From NCBI GenBank assembly GCA_028822675.1, contig JAPKDE010000140.1, forward strand, positions 1-6,952: a stretch of DNA of 6,952 nt, given 5' to 3'. Source of the stretch: Dehalococcoidia bacterium (GTDB taxonomy: Bacteria; Chloroflexota; Dehalococcoidia; UBA3495). Within the stretch, counting starts at the first letter, position 1; every line of letters starts with the position of its first letter. Below are positions 1-5,429 of the stretch, piece by piece. A program made the position numbers and the translations under genes. Below the pieces are notes generated by a model. It saw only the letters and a list, made by a program, of their open reading frames with translations, was not told where the DNA came from and did no database searches.

Positions 1-93
1 GGTGAACAGGGAATATTTTAGGAGGATGAGCTGAATTCCCTGCTCTCCAATTATTACTACGGAGCGTTTGGTGTCTTCGGATGTAAGGCCGCT

Positions 94-1143
94 CTAAAGT
101 TGATCAGCAATTAGTCTGGCTGCGGATTCTACTCCCGCCAGATCCAGCAGCGGGTTGACGCCACTGCGCTGGGCAGTGTGCAGTTGGATCACCCAAACGC
201 CTTTCTTGAATACCACTATGCTGCCGAACCCACCCTCATTGACTTCAAGAGAGCCTGATTCGTCTCCGATTGTGTCTGCAAAGTCCTGCATGGTCGAGGC
301 TTCTAACGCGAGCAGCGCCATATGGTTGTCTGCTTCTTCTTCAGAGTCGAACTTGATGGTGGTCAAGGTCAGCCCCTGAGCCCTATCGGCTGCGACGAAG
401 GACAATGAATCAAAGGAGATCATGTGCTCGACCGGGGTCGGGTCTACGTTCTCCGCCATGGCTCTCATGTCGATCTGCTTGGTGGATAGCCCGACACCAC
501 CTGCTAGCCCAGCCACGTCATTTACCGTCAGCAGGGTACTGATGTCGCCGTCTGGTACTTGAACTGACCCGTTGGTGGGTTCCGTCGTCGTGCTGGCGGT
601 CGTGCTGGTATTAGTAGTGGCAATGGCAAAGGCGGGGAGCCGCGCCAGTTCCTCCGCGATTGTCTCGTCGCCCCGACTTTGCTGGATCGTCAAGGCATAA
701 GAAACTACCAGCTCGGCCGTTTGTTGGAGCTCGACCCCGTATTTGCCGAATAGATAGTTGCGGTCTTACTCGTCCAGAGCGTTGAAAAACAATGAAAAAC
801 CCTCGAGCCTGGAGGTGATGAAACGGATGGGCTGGAGTGCCTCATCTGATAGGTCGGTGGTGTCGTGGCTCCACAGGGCGTTGGCCAGGTCATCCATGAG
901 AGCAAGATATAACTAGTTCTGACCGTCGCGGTCAACGATCGCATCGTTTCCCGACAACACGACGATGTTTGACTTTCCAGTATCAGCCGTTTCGGTGGGA
1001 GTGCCCCCTCCGGTGGTCTGTGGGGCGGCTTCCTGACCCGTTTCCTGGTTGGGAGTTTCTTTGTCGGTGCCGTCTCCGCCGCAGGCTGCGAGCAGCGTCA
1101 GCAAAGAAATTGCCATGGCTGCTGTGATGAGTAAGCGTTTCAT
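94..1143 (-). pseudogene. Lipoprotein gene interrupted by two in-frame stop codons
   Basis: One continuous minus-strand frame runs from an ATG at 1141-1143 to a stop at 94-96, broken only by TAG at 913-915 and TAA at 766-768. The first piece begins MKRLL, has a hydrophobic signal segment and a lipobox LLAAC followed by Gly-Gly, then a Thr/Glu/Gly-rich linker, as in a lipid-anchored exported protein. The middle piece (roughly 769-912) reads as a plausible helical region with MDDLANALW and LEGFSLFF. The last piece holds a second Thr/Ser-rich linker (NTSTTASTTTEPT) and a folded-looking C-terminal domain ending AARLIADQL. A GGAG at 1150-1153 sits 6 bases before the ATG. No family was recognised. 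All three pieces share one frame and read as protein, so nonsense mutation is more likely than unrelated ORFs. The first piece alone (76 aa) could still be made as a short lipoprotein. Sequencing error or readthrough are alternatives. Confidence 0.8.
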
Positions 1144-1325
1144 GTGGGTCTCCGATATAAATCCGTATAGCTACTAGACGCGGCAGGGCACGGAAAAGTT
1201 CCCACAGGCTTGTTATACATGCCTACCATAGAGGAAATGAAGGGAGGATGTGGCGACGGAGCAGGCGAATAAGCCGCTTCTGGTAACCGGGGTTTGGAAA
1301 GCCGCGTTTGGTAAACCAGGTTTGG

Positions 1326-2375
1326 CTAGAGCATCGCCTCATTCAGGGTCACGCCAAAACCGGGGCCGCCTGACGGCGAGATATAGCCGTTCTCCGGGGC
1401 GGGTTCGCCAAGCCAGAGGATGTCCCGTTCCTCTTTAATGTGGTCGGAATGAAACTCCGCCAGGTCGGCGCAATCGGTGGCGACCATCAAATGCAGGCCC
1501 CAGACCTCGCCACCCCGGTGCGGGCTGACTGGTATATCCAGCTTGTTGGCCAGCTCCACAATGCGCAGTCCGGCGGTGATGCCTCCGCACCAGGTAATGT
1601 CCGGCTGCCAGAGTCCCAGTGCGCCGGCCTTGGCAATATCGGCAAAGCCGTGGTGAGTGAACTCATGCTCACCGCCGGCCAAGATGGTGGAGCCGATTAG
1701 CGGCCGCAGTTCTGCTTGGCCTTCAAGATCGTCCGGGTTCAGCACGTCCTCATACCAGTAGAGATTGAACTCGGCTAGGCGCTTGGCCATTTCCACCGTG
1801 ACCGGTTTGTCCCAGGACATGTAGGTGTCGATCATAAGCATGGCGTCGGGGCCAAACATCTCACGGGTCTTGGCGGCGGTCGCCACGGCGCTGCCGTAGT
1901 CGGCTTCCGAGCCGCTCCAGCGGTGGGGGAACTTGTGCGCCTTGTAGCCCAACTTATGGTAGAGCTCGGAGTCTGCACCAGTCGCGTAAGAGAACAGCTT
2001 GGTCCTCTTAGCGCCGCCCAACACCTCGTAGACCGGCTTGGACTCGGCTTTCCCCAGAAGGTCAAACAGCGCCAAGTCGACACCGCTCAAGGCCATGATT
2101 GCCAGGCCCTTGCGACCGTAGGGCATGGACGCAGCGTAAAGGGTGTCCCAGACAGCCGCGATATCCTCAACAGAGTTCACTTCCCGTCCGACCAGGTATT
2201 CCTTGAAGTGCCGATTGACGATCTCGACGCTGGCGATACCACCGCCGCCGTAGCCGAAACCAACCACTCCGTTGTCTGATTCCACGCGGACAACGATCTG
2301 CCAGAAGTTGGTGCGCCAAGATGGCACCACGTGTTTGTAGTTGGGGAATACGGCTTTGACGTCGGTGATTTTCAT
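1326..2375 (-). CDS. Enolase-superfamily dehydratase, L-rhamnonate dehydratase-like (mandelate racemase subgroup)
   Basis: This 349-residue cytoplasmic enzyme has the enolase-superfamily layout: an N-terminal capping domain (about 1-115) and a TIM-barrel domain. Visible metal ligands are Asp183 (in MIDTYM), Glu209 (in YWYEDV) and Glu236 (in GGEHEF). The His-Asp dyad of the mandelate racemase subgroup is His286 (in SPHRGG) with Asp259 (in QPDITWCGG). The stretches YATGA, GEH, QPD-WCGG and the C-terminal PGFGVTLN closely resemble L-rhamnonate dehydratase as I recall it, which removes water from acid sugars to give 2-keto-3-deoxy acids using Mg2+. The protein is somewhat shorter than E. coli RhmD, mainly at the N terminus. 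The true substrate may be another acid sugar. The ATG at 2375 has only a weak AGAAAG upstream. It follows a small ORF by 46 bases, so it is probably the last gene of an operon with the crotonase. The family assignment is firm; the substrate is not. Confidence 0.9.
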   Translation of the reverse strand: MKITDVKAVFPNYKHVVPSWRTNFWQIVVRVESDNGVVGFGYGGGGIASVEIVNRHFKEYLVGREVNSVEDIAAVWDTLYAASMPYGRKGLAIMALSGVDLALFDLLGKAESKPVYEVLGGAKRTKLFSYATGADSELYHKLGYKAHKFPHRWSGSEADYGSAVATAAKTREMFGPDAMLMIDTYMSWDKPVTVEMAKRLAEFNLYWYEDVLNPDDLEGQAELRPLIGSTILAGGEHEFTHHGFADIAKAGALGLWQPDITWCGGITAGLRIVELANKLDIPVSPHRGGEVWGLHLMVATDCADLAEFHSDHIKEERDILWLGEPAPENGYISPSGGPGFGVTLNEAML

Positions 2376-2421
2376 TGGTTACTTTCTGCTTTTTAAGGGT
2401 TAGGCCAGGTGAAGCGTTAGG

Positions 2422-2646
2422 TCAGGATATTAGGCGGAGGGCCACTTTGAACCGTCGCATGGCGCAGGTGGCCCGCAGTTCCTCAAAGCTCACAACCTCG
2501 GCGGATTGGAAGCCCTGACCTTCTTCTATTTGTCCGCCAACTTCCGGAATCCCCTTGCGGTAGATGCGGCCCAGTGGTTCGTCCTCGACCTCCGAATAGA
2601 GGAACCACGTGGTTGTTGGCAGGCAAGTTTCAGATTCGTTACTCAA
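2422..2646 (-). CDS. Small conserved-looking hypothetical protein, TTG start proposed
   Basis: An open frame between the crotonase stop (2667) and the dehydratase encodes about 74 residues if translation begins at TTG 2644-2646. The frame stays open upstream to an ATG at 2752-2754. That longer start would overlap the crotonase by 88 bases, and its GAGGA abuts the ATG with almost no spacing, so the TTG is preferred, although it too lacks a good Shine-Dalgarno site. The product is acidic in the middle (SEVEDEPLGR, then GGQIEEGQ) with a C-terminal stretch EVVSFEELRATCAMRRFKVA that looks like a folded protein rather than a shadow frame. There is no signal peptide or membrane segment. I do not recognise the family. 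Its place 20 bases after the crotonase stop and 46 before the dehydratase suggests co-transcription. It could be a non-coding spacer that happens to be open. Confidence 0.5.
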   Translation of the reverse strand: MSNESETCLPTTTWFLYSEVEDEPLGRIYRKGIPEVGGQIEEGQGFQSAEVVSFEELRATCAMRRFKVALRLIS

Positions 2647-2666
2647 AACTGTCAGCTCAACAGGGG

Positions 2667-3839
2667 CTATTGAATCGGAATCTGGGCGTAGGGAATGTTC
2701 TTGGACGGGTCGATCTTGCGGCGTTCGATGAACGATGTCCGGCGTTCTAGGCATTCCTCAGAGGCCAGGTAGTCCGGGTAGTGCTCTTGCATCGGAGTTG
2801 TCTCCGGGTTTTCAAAGTGATCGTGTCGGTTGTAAGAGATCTTCTGCATCTGGAGAATTATCGGGCTCACATTCTTGATGTCAGCGATCCAACGGTCGAC
2901 CTCCGTCCACAGTTGGTTCGGCTCCACAACGATGTTGACCAGACCCATGTCCACGGCCTGTTGGGCGGTGTACTGACGGCAGAGCATCCACATCTCCCGC
3001 GCCCGTTTTTGGCCGATTCTAGCGGCGAGCATTGCCACGTTGTGACCGTTGGCCGGACTGCCCACGCGGGGTCCGGTCTGTCCGAACTTGGAGCGAGTGG
3101 TCGCAATGGTGAAGTCGCAGGTGTAGGCCAGGATGTTGCCGGAGCCGATGGCGAACCCGTCCACGGCCGCGATAACCGGTTGGGGCATCTGCATGACGAC
3201 CTCGTTATACCGGACCTCGGTCTCGCTGCGGTGGCCTCGGTAGTCGCCGTGTTCCAGTTCCGGGTCGTAGCTCTGGTCGTTGCCGGTGCAGAAGCCGTTG
3301 GGGCCGGCACCGGAGATTACCACCACGCGGATGTCTGAGTCGGCAGCAGCGTCCAGCAGGCTATCAGCCATCTCGTCCATGGTGATGCCGCGCTTGGCGT
3401 TGTAGGTTTCAGGCCGGTTCAGCAGCAGCCAGGCAACGCCGTCTTCTTTTTTATAGACAACATCGGAGTAGTTATCCGAGCCGATTACCGAGGCCAGGTA
3501 GTTAGAGAATTTTTGGTCCACCATGTCCAGGGCGTCTTGGAACCCCTTGATCAGTTGGGACTCTGTCACATCAGCCTTGGCGCTGGCGACGATTTCGTCT
3601 TCGTTGCGAGCGGCTTGAAACCCTTTGGTATTCAGCCAGCGAGTGAACCCTCTGGTGAAGTCGTGCACCGCAGCGCAAGCCTCATGGGAGAAACTCATCC
3701 TGTTACCGGAGGCTAGGTCGTCCACCGTGATACTCAGGCTCGCCTGATCCGGCCCCGCAGCCGAGGTCAAACTCAGATTAAATTGCACCCCGGCCGAGGG
3801 GTAAGTCGCGCTGGTCTTTAAGTTGATGCTGGCTGGCAT
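2667..3839 (-). CDS. MenB/BadI-like crotonase-family enzyme with an extra N-terminal domain
   Basis: This 390-residue protein has two parts. Residues about 124-390 form a crotonase domain most like 2-ketocyclohexanecarboxyl-CoA hydrolase (BadI) and 1,4-dihydroxynaphthoyl-CoA synthase (MenB). It has LLLNRPE near 138, the oxyanion-hole stretch FCTGNDQ (183-189), AIGSGN (230-235), KFGQTGPRVGS (251-261), the REMWMLCRQY segment (281-290) and a C-terminal tail with Tyr357 followed by ERRKIDP. Known members act on CoA thioesters in the cytoplasm, by ring closure (MenB) or ring opening (BadI). Ala263 stands where BadI and MenB carry an active-site Asp two residues after the VGS serine, so the chemistry may differ. 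Residues 1-123 match no domain I know; 50-120 look helical. The ATG is well supported by AGGAGG 5 bases upstream. It is probably the first gene of an operon with the small ORF and the dehydratase. The superfamily is certain; the exact reaction is not. Confidence 0.9.
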   Translation of the reverse strand: MPASINLKTSATYPSAGVQFNLSLTSAAGPDQASLSITVDDLASGNRMSFSHEACAAVHDFTRGFTRWLNTKGFQAARNEDEIVASAKADVTESQLIKGFQDALDMVDQKFSNYLASVIGSDNYSDVVYKKEDGVAWLLLNRPETYNAKRGITMDEMADSLLDAAADSDIRVVVISGAGPNGFCTGNDQSYDPELEHGDYRGHRSETEVRYNEVVMQMPQPVIAAVDGFAIGSGNILAYTCDFTIATTRSKFGQTGPRVGSPANGHNVAMLAARIGQKRAREMWMLCRQYTAQQAVDMGLVNIVVEPNQLWTEVDRWIADIKNVSPIILQMQKISYNRHDHFENPETTPMQEHYPDYLASEECLERRTSFIERRKIDPSKNIPYAQIPIQ

Positions 3840-3844
3840 AAAGC

Positions 3845-3850
3845 CCTCCT
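3845..3850 (-). promoter_or_regulatory. Strong Shine-Dalgarno site of the crotonase gene
   Basis: The minus strand reads AGGAGG followed by 5 bases and then ATG at 3837-3839. This near-perfect site fixes the crotonase start and therefore shows that the unusual N-terminal 120 residues belong to the protein rather than being a start-calling error. Confidence 0.85.
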
Positions 3851-3868
3851 GAAATTTGGCAAAGATAT

Positions 3869-3913
3869 ATCAGGTGGGATTCTATCAGGTAGGACTCGAT
3901 CAGGTGGGACTAG
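3869..3913. repeat. Three tandem 15-bp direct repeats ahead of the crotonase gene
   Basis: Three head-to-tail units start at 3869, 3884 and 3899. Each begins ATCAGGTGGGA or ATCAGGTAGGA and differs at a few positions, mainly in the last three bases. They lie 30 bases upstream of the crotonase start codon, between that gene and tRNA-Asn. Regular spacing at about one and a half helical turns in a 5' region could mean operator sites for a regulator of the operon, but slippage duplication would look the same. On the minus strand the core reads CCACCTGAT. No convincing -35/-10 pair was found in or beside the array. Confidence 0.75.
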
Positions 3914-3985
3914 ATAAGAAAGCAGCCGTCTGCGAACTGCCGAAGACAAGCAACAAGAATGTACTGCGGAGGAAAGAAGAAGAAA

Positions 3986-4060
3986 TGGCTCCCCGAGTAG
4001 GATTCGAACCTACGACCTATCGGTTAACAGCCGACCGCTCTACCGCTGAGCTATCGGGGA
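3986..4060 (-). tRNA. trnN: tRNA-Asn (anticodon GTT)
   Basis: The reverse complement folds as a full cloverleaf. The acceptor stem TCCCCGA pairs with TCGGGGA, the discriminator is G and the terminal CCA is encoded. The D arm is GCTC/GAGC. The anticodon stem GTCGG/CCGAT closes loop CTGTTAA with anticodon GTT. The T arm GTAGG/CCTAC carries loop TTCGAAT. All stems are intact at 75 bases. A promoter lies at 4115-4144. No hairpin terminator follows, only a pyrimidine-rich stretch, so transcription could continue toward the crotonase gene 146 bases downstream. A plus-strand reading frame across this gene encodes the familiar false peptide RVGFEPTTYRL and is not a gene. Confidence 0.97.
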
Positions 4061-4148
4061 ACGTTCAAAAAGAGGGTAGTGCCGTGGCTAGCACCGTAGT
4101 GATTAGCCTTAGAGATTGTAGCACCTAGCTGGGCCTTCGCTCAATATC
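4036..4148 (-). repeat. Direct repeat copy 1: tRNA-Asn 5' part plus leader and promoter
   Basis: This segment is repeated in the same orientation at 4505-4617. The 30 bases covering the acceptor 5' strand and D arm (4036-4065 and 4505-4534) are identical. The leader beyond is clearly related, with shared blocks AAAAAGAGGG, GTGATTAGCCT, GCACCTAG and GCTCAATA separated by substitutions and small indels. A second shared block of 27 bases covers the T arm and variable region (4000-4026 and 4455-4481). Copy 1 is the functional one. Confidence 0.9.
4115..4144 (-). promoter_or_regulatory. Sigma-70-type promoter of tRNA-Asn
   Basis: On the minus strand TTGAGC (4139-4144) is separated by 18 bases from TACAAT (4115-4120), close to the consensus -35 and -10 boxes. 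Transcription would start near 4108, giving a leader of about 48 bases with a small GTGC/GCAC inverted repeat (4079-4082 and 4091-4094) before the tRNA. The same two boxes and spacing recur, damaged, in the duplicated copy at 4582-4611, which supports the prediction. Confidence 0.7.
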
Positions 4149-4168
4149 GAATTAGCAATCGCTAGGCA

Positions 4169-4411
4169 TTATTTTTCAAAGCGGCGATGGAGCGTTTGAT
4201 TTGCTCTCCCACTTTTCAACGCCTTTTCACGGCGCATGGCCGAAGCTCGGTCAGAAAATTCTTCTTGATGAACTAATTCCCAAGGTCTTTTGCCTTTGGT
4301 CCAACCGCCCTCATCGTTTTGGTGTCGCAGCACTCGCTGGGCTAAATCAGACGTATGACCGACGTAAAGACGGCCTTTTGGGTTTTGTAGAACATAGACG
4401 TGATAGAGAAT
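4169..4411 (-). CDS. Small GIY-YIG nuclease-family protein (COG2827-like), apparent ATT start
   Basis: The minus strand holds an 80-residue frame with all core motifs of the short single-domain GIY-YIG family. Numbering from ATT as residue 1, these are VYVLQN (5-10), LYVGHTSD (15-22), Arg26, the TKGKRPWELV segment (38-47) and AMRREKALKSG (58-68) with the metal-binding Glu at 62. The reading frame ends at TAA 4169-4171. There is no ATG, GTG or TTG in frame before the first motif; a TGA lies at 4415-4417 and ACG at 4412-4414. ATT at 4409-4411 is preferred because GAGG (4418-4421) lies 6 bases upstream of it. Family members cut DNA in larger enzymes; the role of these short forms is poorly known. 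The gene sits between two copies of a tRNA-Asn locus, suggesting a mobile or homing-like unit. A start codon lost by mutation (ATG to ACG) is the main alternative. Confidence 0.85.
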   Translation of the reverse strand: MLYHVYVLQNPKGRLYVGHTSDLAQRVLRHQNDEGGWTKGKRPWELVHQEEFSDRASAMRREKALKSGRANQTLHRRFEK

Positions 4412-4439
4412 CGTTCACCTCAGACGAACGGCTAAAAAT

Positions 4440-4529
4440 TGGTGGGGAAGGAGGGGATTCGAACCTACGACCTATCGGTTATTTCTTCCCGTACGGGAAG
4501 AAATCGCTCTACCGCTGAGCTATCGGGGA
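4440..4529 (-). pseudogene. tRNA-Asn-derived pseudogene with a palindrome in place of the anticodon arm
   Basis: The reverse complement begins like the intact tRNA-Asn (acceptor 5' strand TCCCCGA, complete D arm) and later repeats its variable region and T loop (ATAGGTCGTAGG, TTCGAAT). The 11 bases of tRNA-Asn holding the anticodon stem 5' side and loop are replaced by G plus a 24-base palindrome, so no anticodon remains. After TTCGAATCC the sequence diverges to a different CCA-like end (CTTCCCC, A, CCA). That end cannot pair with the 5' acceptor strand, and the T stem is also broken. It is therefore not a working tRNA. The 3' part may come from another tRNA gene. The GIY-YIG frame starts 28 bases downstream. 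Confidence 0.85.
4481..4504. repeat. Perfect 24-bp palindrome inside the tRNA pseudogene
   Basis: ATTTCTTCCCGT (4481-4492) is followed directly by its exact reverse complement (4493-4504). There is no loop, so it is a dyad with its centre between 4492 and 4493. It occupies exactly the place of the anticodon stem-loop relative to the intact tRNA-Asn. In RNA it would give a 10-bp stem closed by a four-base loop. It could be a recognition or insertion site, or a rearrangement scar. Confidence 0.95.
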
Positions 4530-4617
4530 ACGTTGAAAAAGAGGGAGTGCCTCAGCAGGCACCGTGGTGATTAGCCTCAAGAATGGAGGCACCTAGGCGG
4601 CACAGGCTCAATAAGTA
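4505..4617 (-). repeat. Direct repeat copy 2: tRNA-Asn 5' part plus leader and promoter
   Basis: This is the partner of 4036-4148, offset by 469 bases at the tRNA end. The leader contains a perfect 6-bp hairpin, GTGCCT (4547-4552), loop CAGC, AGGCAC (4557-4562), where copy 1 has only GTGC/GCAC. The tRNA half is identical while the leader has drifted, as expected of a duplication that is not very recent. Confidence 0.9.
4582..4611 (-). promoter_or_regulatory. Duplicated tRNA promoter with a damaged -10 box
   Basis: TTGAGC (4606-4611) and the 18-base spacing match the tRNA-Asn promoter, but the -10 box reads TCCATT (4582-4587) instead of TACAAT. Two changed positions, including the important second A, should weaken it. 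If still active it would transcribe the tRNA pseudogene and the GIY-YIG frame. Confidence 0.5.
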
Positions 4618-4710
4618 ATTGGTCGTTTTAGGTGGGCTGCGACATTCTGGAAGACCTTGCCTGTTGTATTATGGTCTTAATAATCTTTAATTTGCTGAAC
4701 TAGGTTTACT

Positions 4711-4716
4711 GAGGAG
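4711..4716 (+). promoter_or_regulatory. Shine-Dalgarno site of the YajQ-family gene
   Basis: GAGGAG stands 9 bases before the ATG at 4726. A TATTAT at 4667-4672 could be the -10 box of its promoter, but no good -35 box is visible at 16-18 bases upstream, so the promoter is left uncalled. Confidence 0.65.
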
Positions 4717-4725
4717 CTCTTTTCC

Positions 4726-5211
4726 ATGCCTTCTTTTGATGTGGTGTCCAAAACTGACTTGGCGGAAGTCGATAACGCGCTGAACGGCGTCGAACGTGAG
4801 ATTAATCAGCGGTTCGACCTTGCCAACACCAAGTGCGCAATCATCCGCGCAGATGACACTCTGACTCTGACTGCCGACGACACAATGAAAATGCAGCAGG
4901 TTGAGGAATTGCTCCGCAAGTACCTGGCCATGCGCAATGTTGAGCTGGGCGCACTGGATTTCAAAGAAGCGCAGGACGCCGCGGGCAGCAGCCTCCGTGA
5001 AGTAGTGGACATCAAGCAGGGGATCGACAGCGACCTGGGCCGCAAAATCGTCAAGGAAGTGAAGTCGGCCAAGATGAAGGTCCAACTGGCGATTCAGGGC
5101 AACGAGCTCCGGGTGACCGGCAAGAAGCGGGATGACCTGCAGGAGGCAATCACCTTCATCAAAGAGATGAAGAACTCCCAACCGCTTCAGTTTGTTAACT
5201 TCAGGGACTAG
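4726..5211 (+). CDS. yajQ: YajQ-family nucleotide/cyclic-di-GMP-binding protein
   Basis: The 161-residue product matches YajQ (UPF0234) along its full length, close to the 163 residues in E. coli. It opens with MPSFDVVSKTDLAEVDNA and continues with the helix EINQRFD. It has LKQGI-like DIKQGIDSDLGRKIVKEVK (94-112) and SAKMKVQLAIQGNELRVTGKKRDDLQ in two halves of the second ferredoxin-like fold, and closes with the typical QFVNFRD. It is cytoplasmic with no signal or membrane segment. Family members bind nucleotides, and some proteobacterial ones bind cyclic-di-GMP and act with a transcription factor; that role is not shown here. The gene stands alone, facing away from the tRNA locus and toward the repeat-rich spacer. 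Confidence 0.95.
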   Translation: MPSFDVVSKTDLAEVDNALNGVEREINQRFDLANTKCAIIRADDTLTLTADDTMKMQQVEELLRKYLAMRNVELGALDFKEAQDAAGSSLREVVDIKQGIDSDLGRKIVKEVKSAKMKVQLAIQGNELRVTGKKRDDLQEAITFIKEMKNSQPLQFVNFRD

Positions 5212-5335
5212 ACCTTCAGTCGTTGGCCACCAGCTACAACCACCTGCTCATCCTGAAGGGTGAACTTGCTGGCGTAATGGTTTCCTGCCTTCGGAGGAAA
5301 GACGGAAGGTTGCGGACGGGTATCTGATGAAAACA

Positions 5336-5374
5336 GGTTCGTGGGCATTCCGCTCATGATGAGCCTGTCGAACC
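5336..5374. repeat. Dispersed-type inverted repeat (GGTTCG...CGAACC)
   Basis: GGTTCG (5336-5341) and CGAACC (5369-5374) enclose a smaller near-perfect palindrome, GCTCAT-G-ATGAGC (5352-5364). The minus strand reads TTCGACAGGCTCATCATGAGC, in the style of widely dispersed bacterial repeats containing TTCGACAGGCTCA. Such elements are noncoding and often lie between convergent genes. Confidence 0.7.
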
Positions 5375-5429
5375 ACGTGGTCGGGGAAATTTATGCTCCA
5401 GCAAGTAATCCTTCGACAGTTCCGATAAA

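Noticed and set aside
8..41. Inverted repeat AGGGAAT/ATTCCCT downstream of the lipoprotein frame as a terminator
   Set aside because: The arms are only 7 bases, the loop is 20 bases and there is no T tract on the minus strand.
705..944. Minus-strand 79-residue open frame as a separate gene
   Set aside because: It is in a different frame from the interrupted lipoprotein, is rich in Ser, Thr and Pro without pattern, and the lipoprotein frame explains the same bases better.
1281..1325. Two imperfect 17-base direct repeats (TGGTAACCGGGGTTTGG and TGGTAAACCAGGTTTGG)
   Set aside because: They match at 14 of 17 positions over a low-complexity GGTTTGG background just after the dehydratase stop; this is too weak to call a feature.
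2781..3338. Plus-strand 185-residue frame, and the minus-strand 147-residue frame inside the same gene
   Set aside because: Both are shadows of the crotonase coding sequence, with no motifs or start signals.
3856..4128. Plus-strand 90-residue open frame containing RVGFEPTTYRL
   Set aside because: It is the antisense of tRNA-Asn plus the 15-bp repeats; this peptide is a well-known false product of tRNA genes read backwards.
3845..4504. CRISPR array suggested by short repeats and palindromes
   Set aside because: The only tandem array is three 15-bp units with no spacers, and there are no cas genes.
4201..4518. Plus-strand 105-residue open frame
   Set aside because: It is antisense to the GIY-YIG frame and the tRNA pseudogene; the minus strand carries the recognisable protein motifs.
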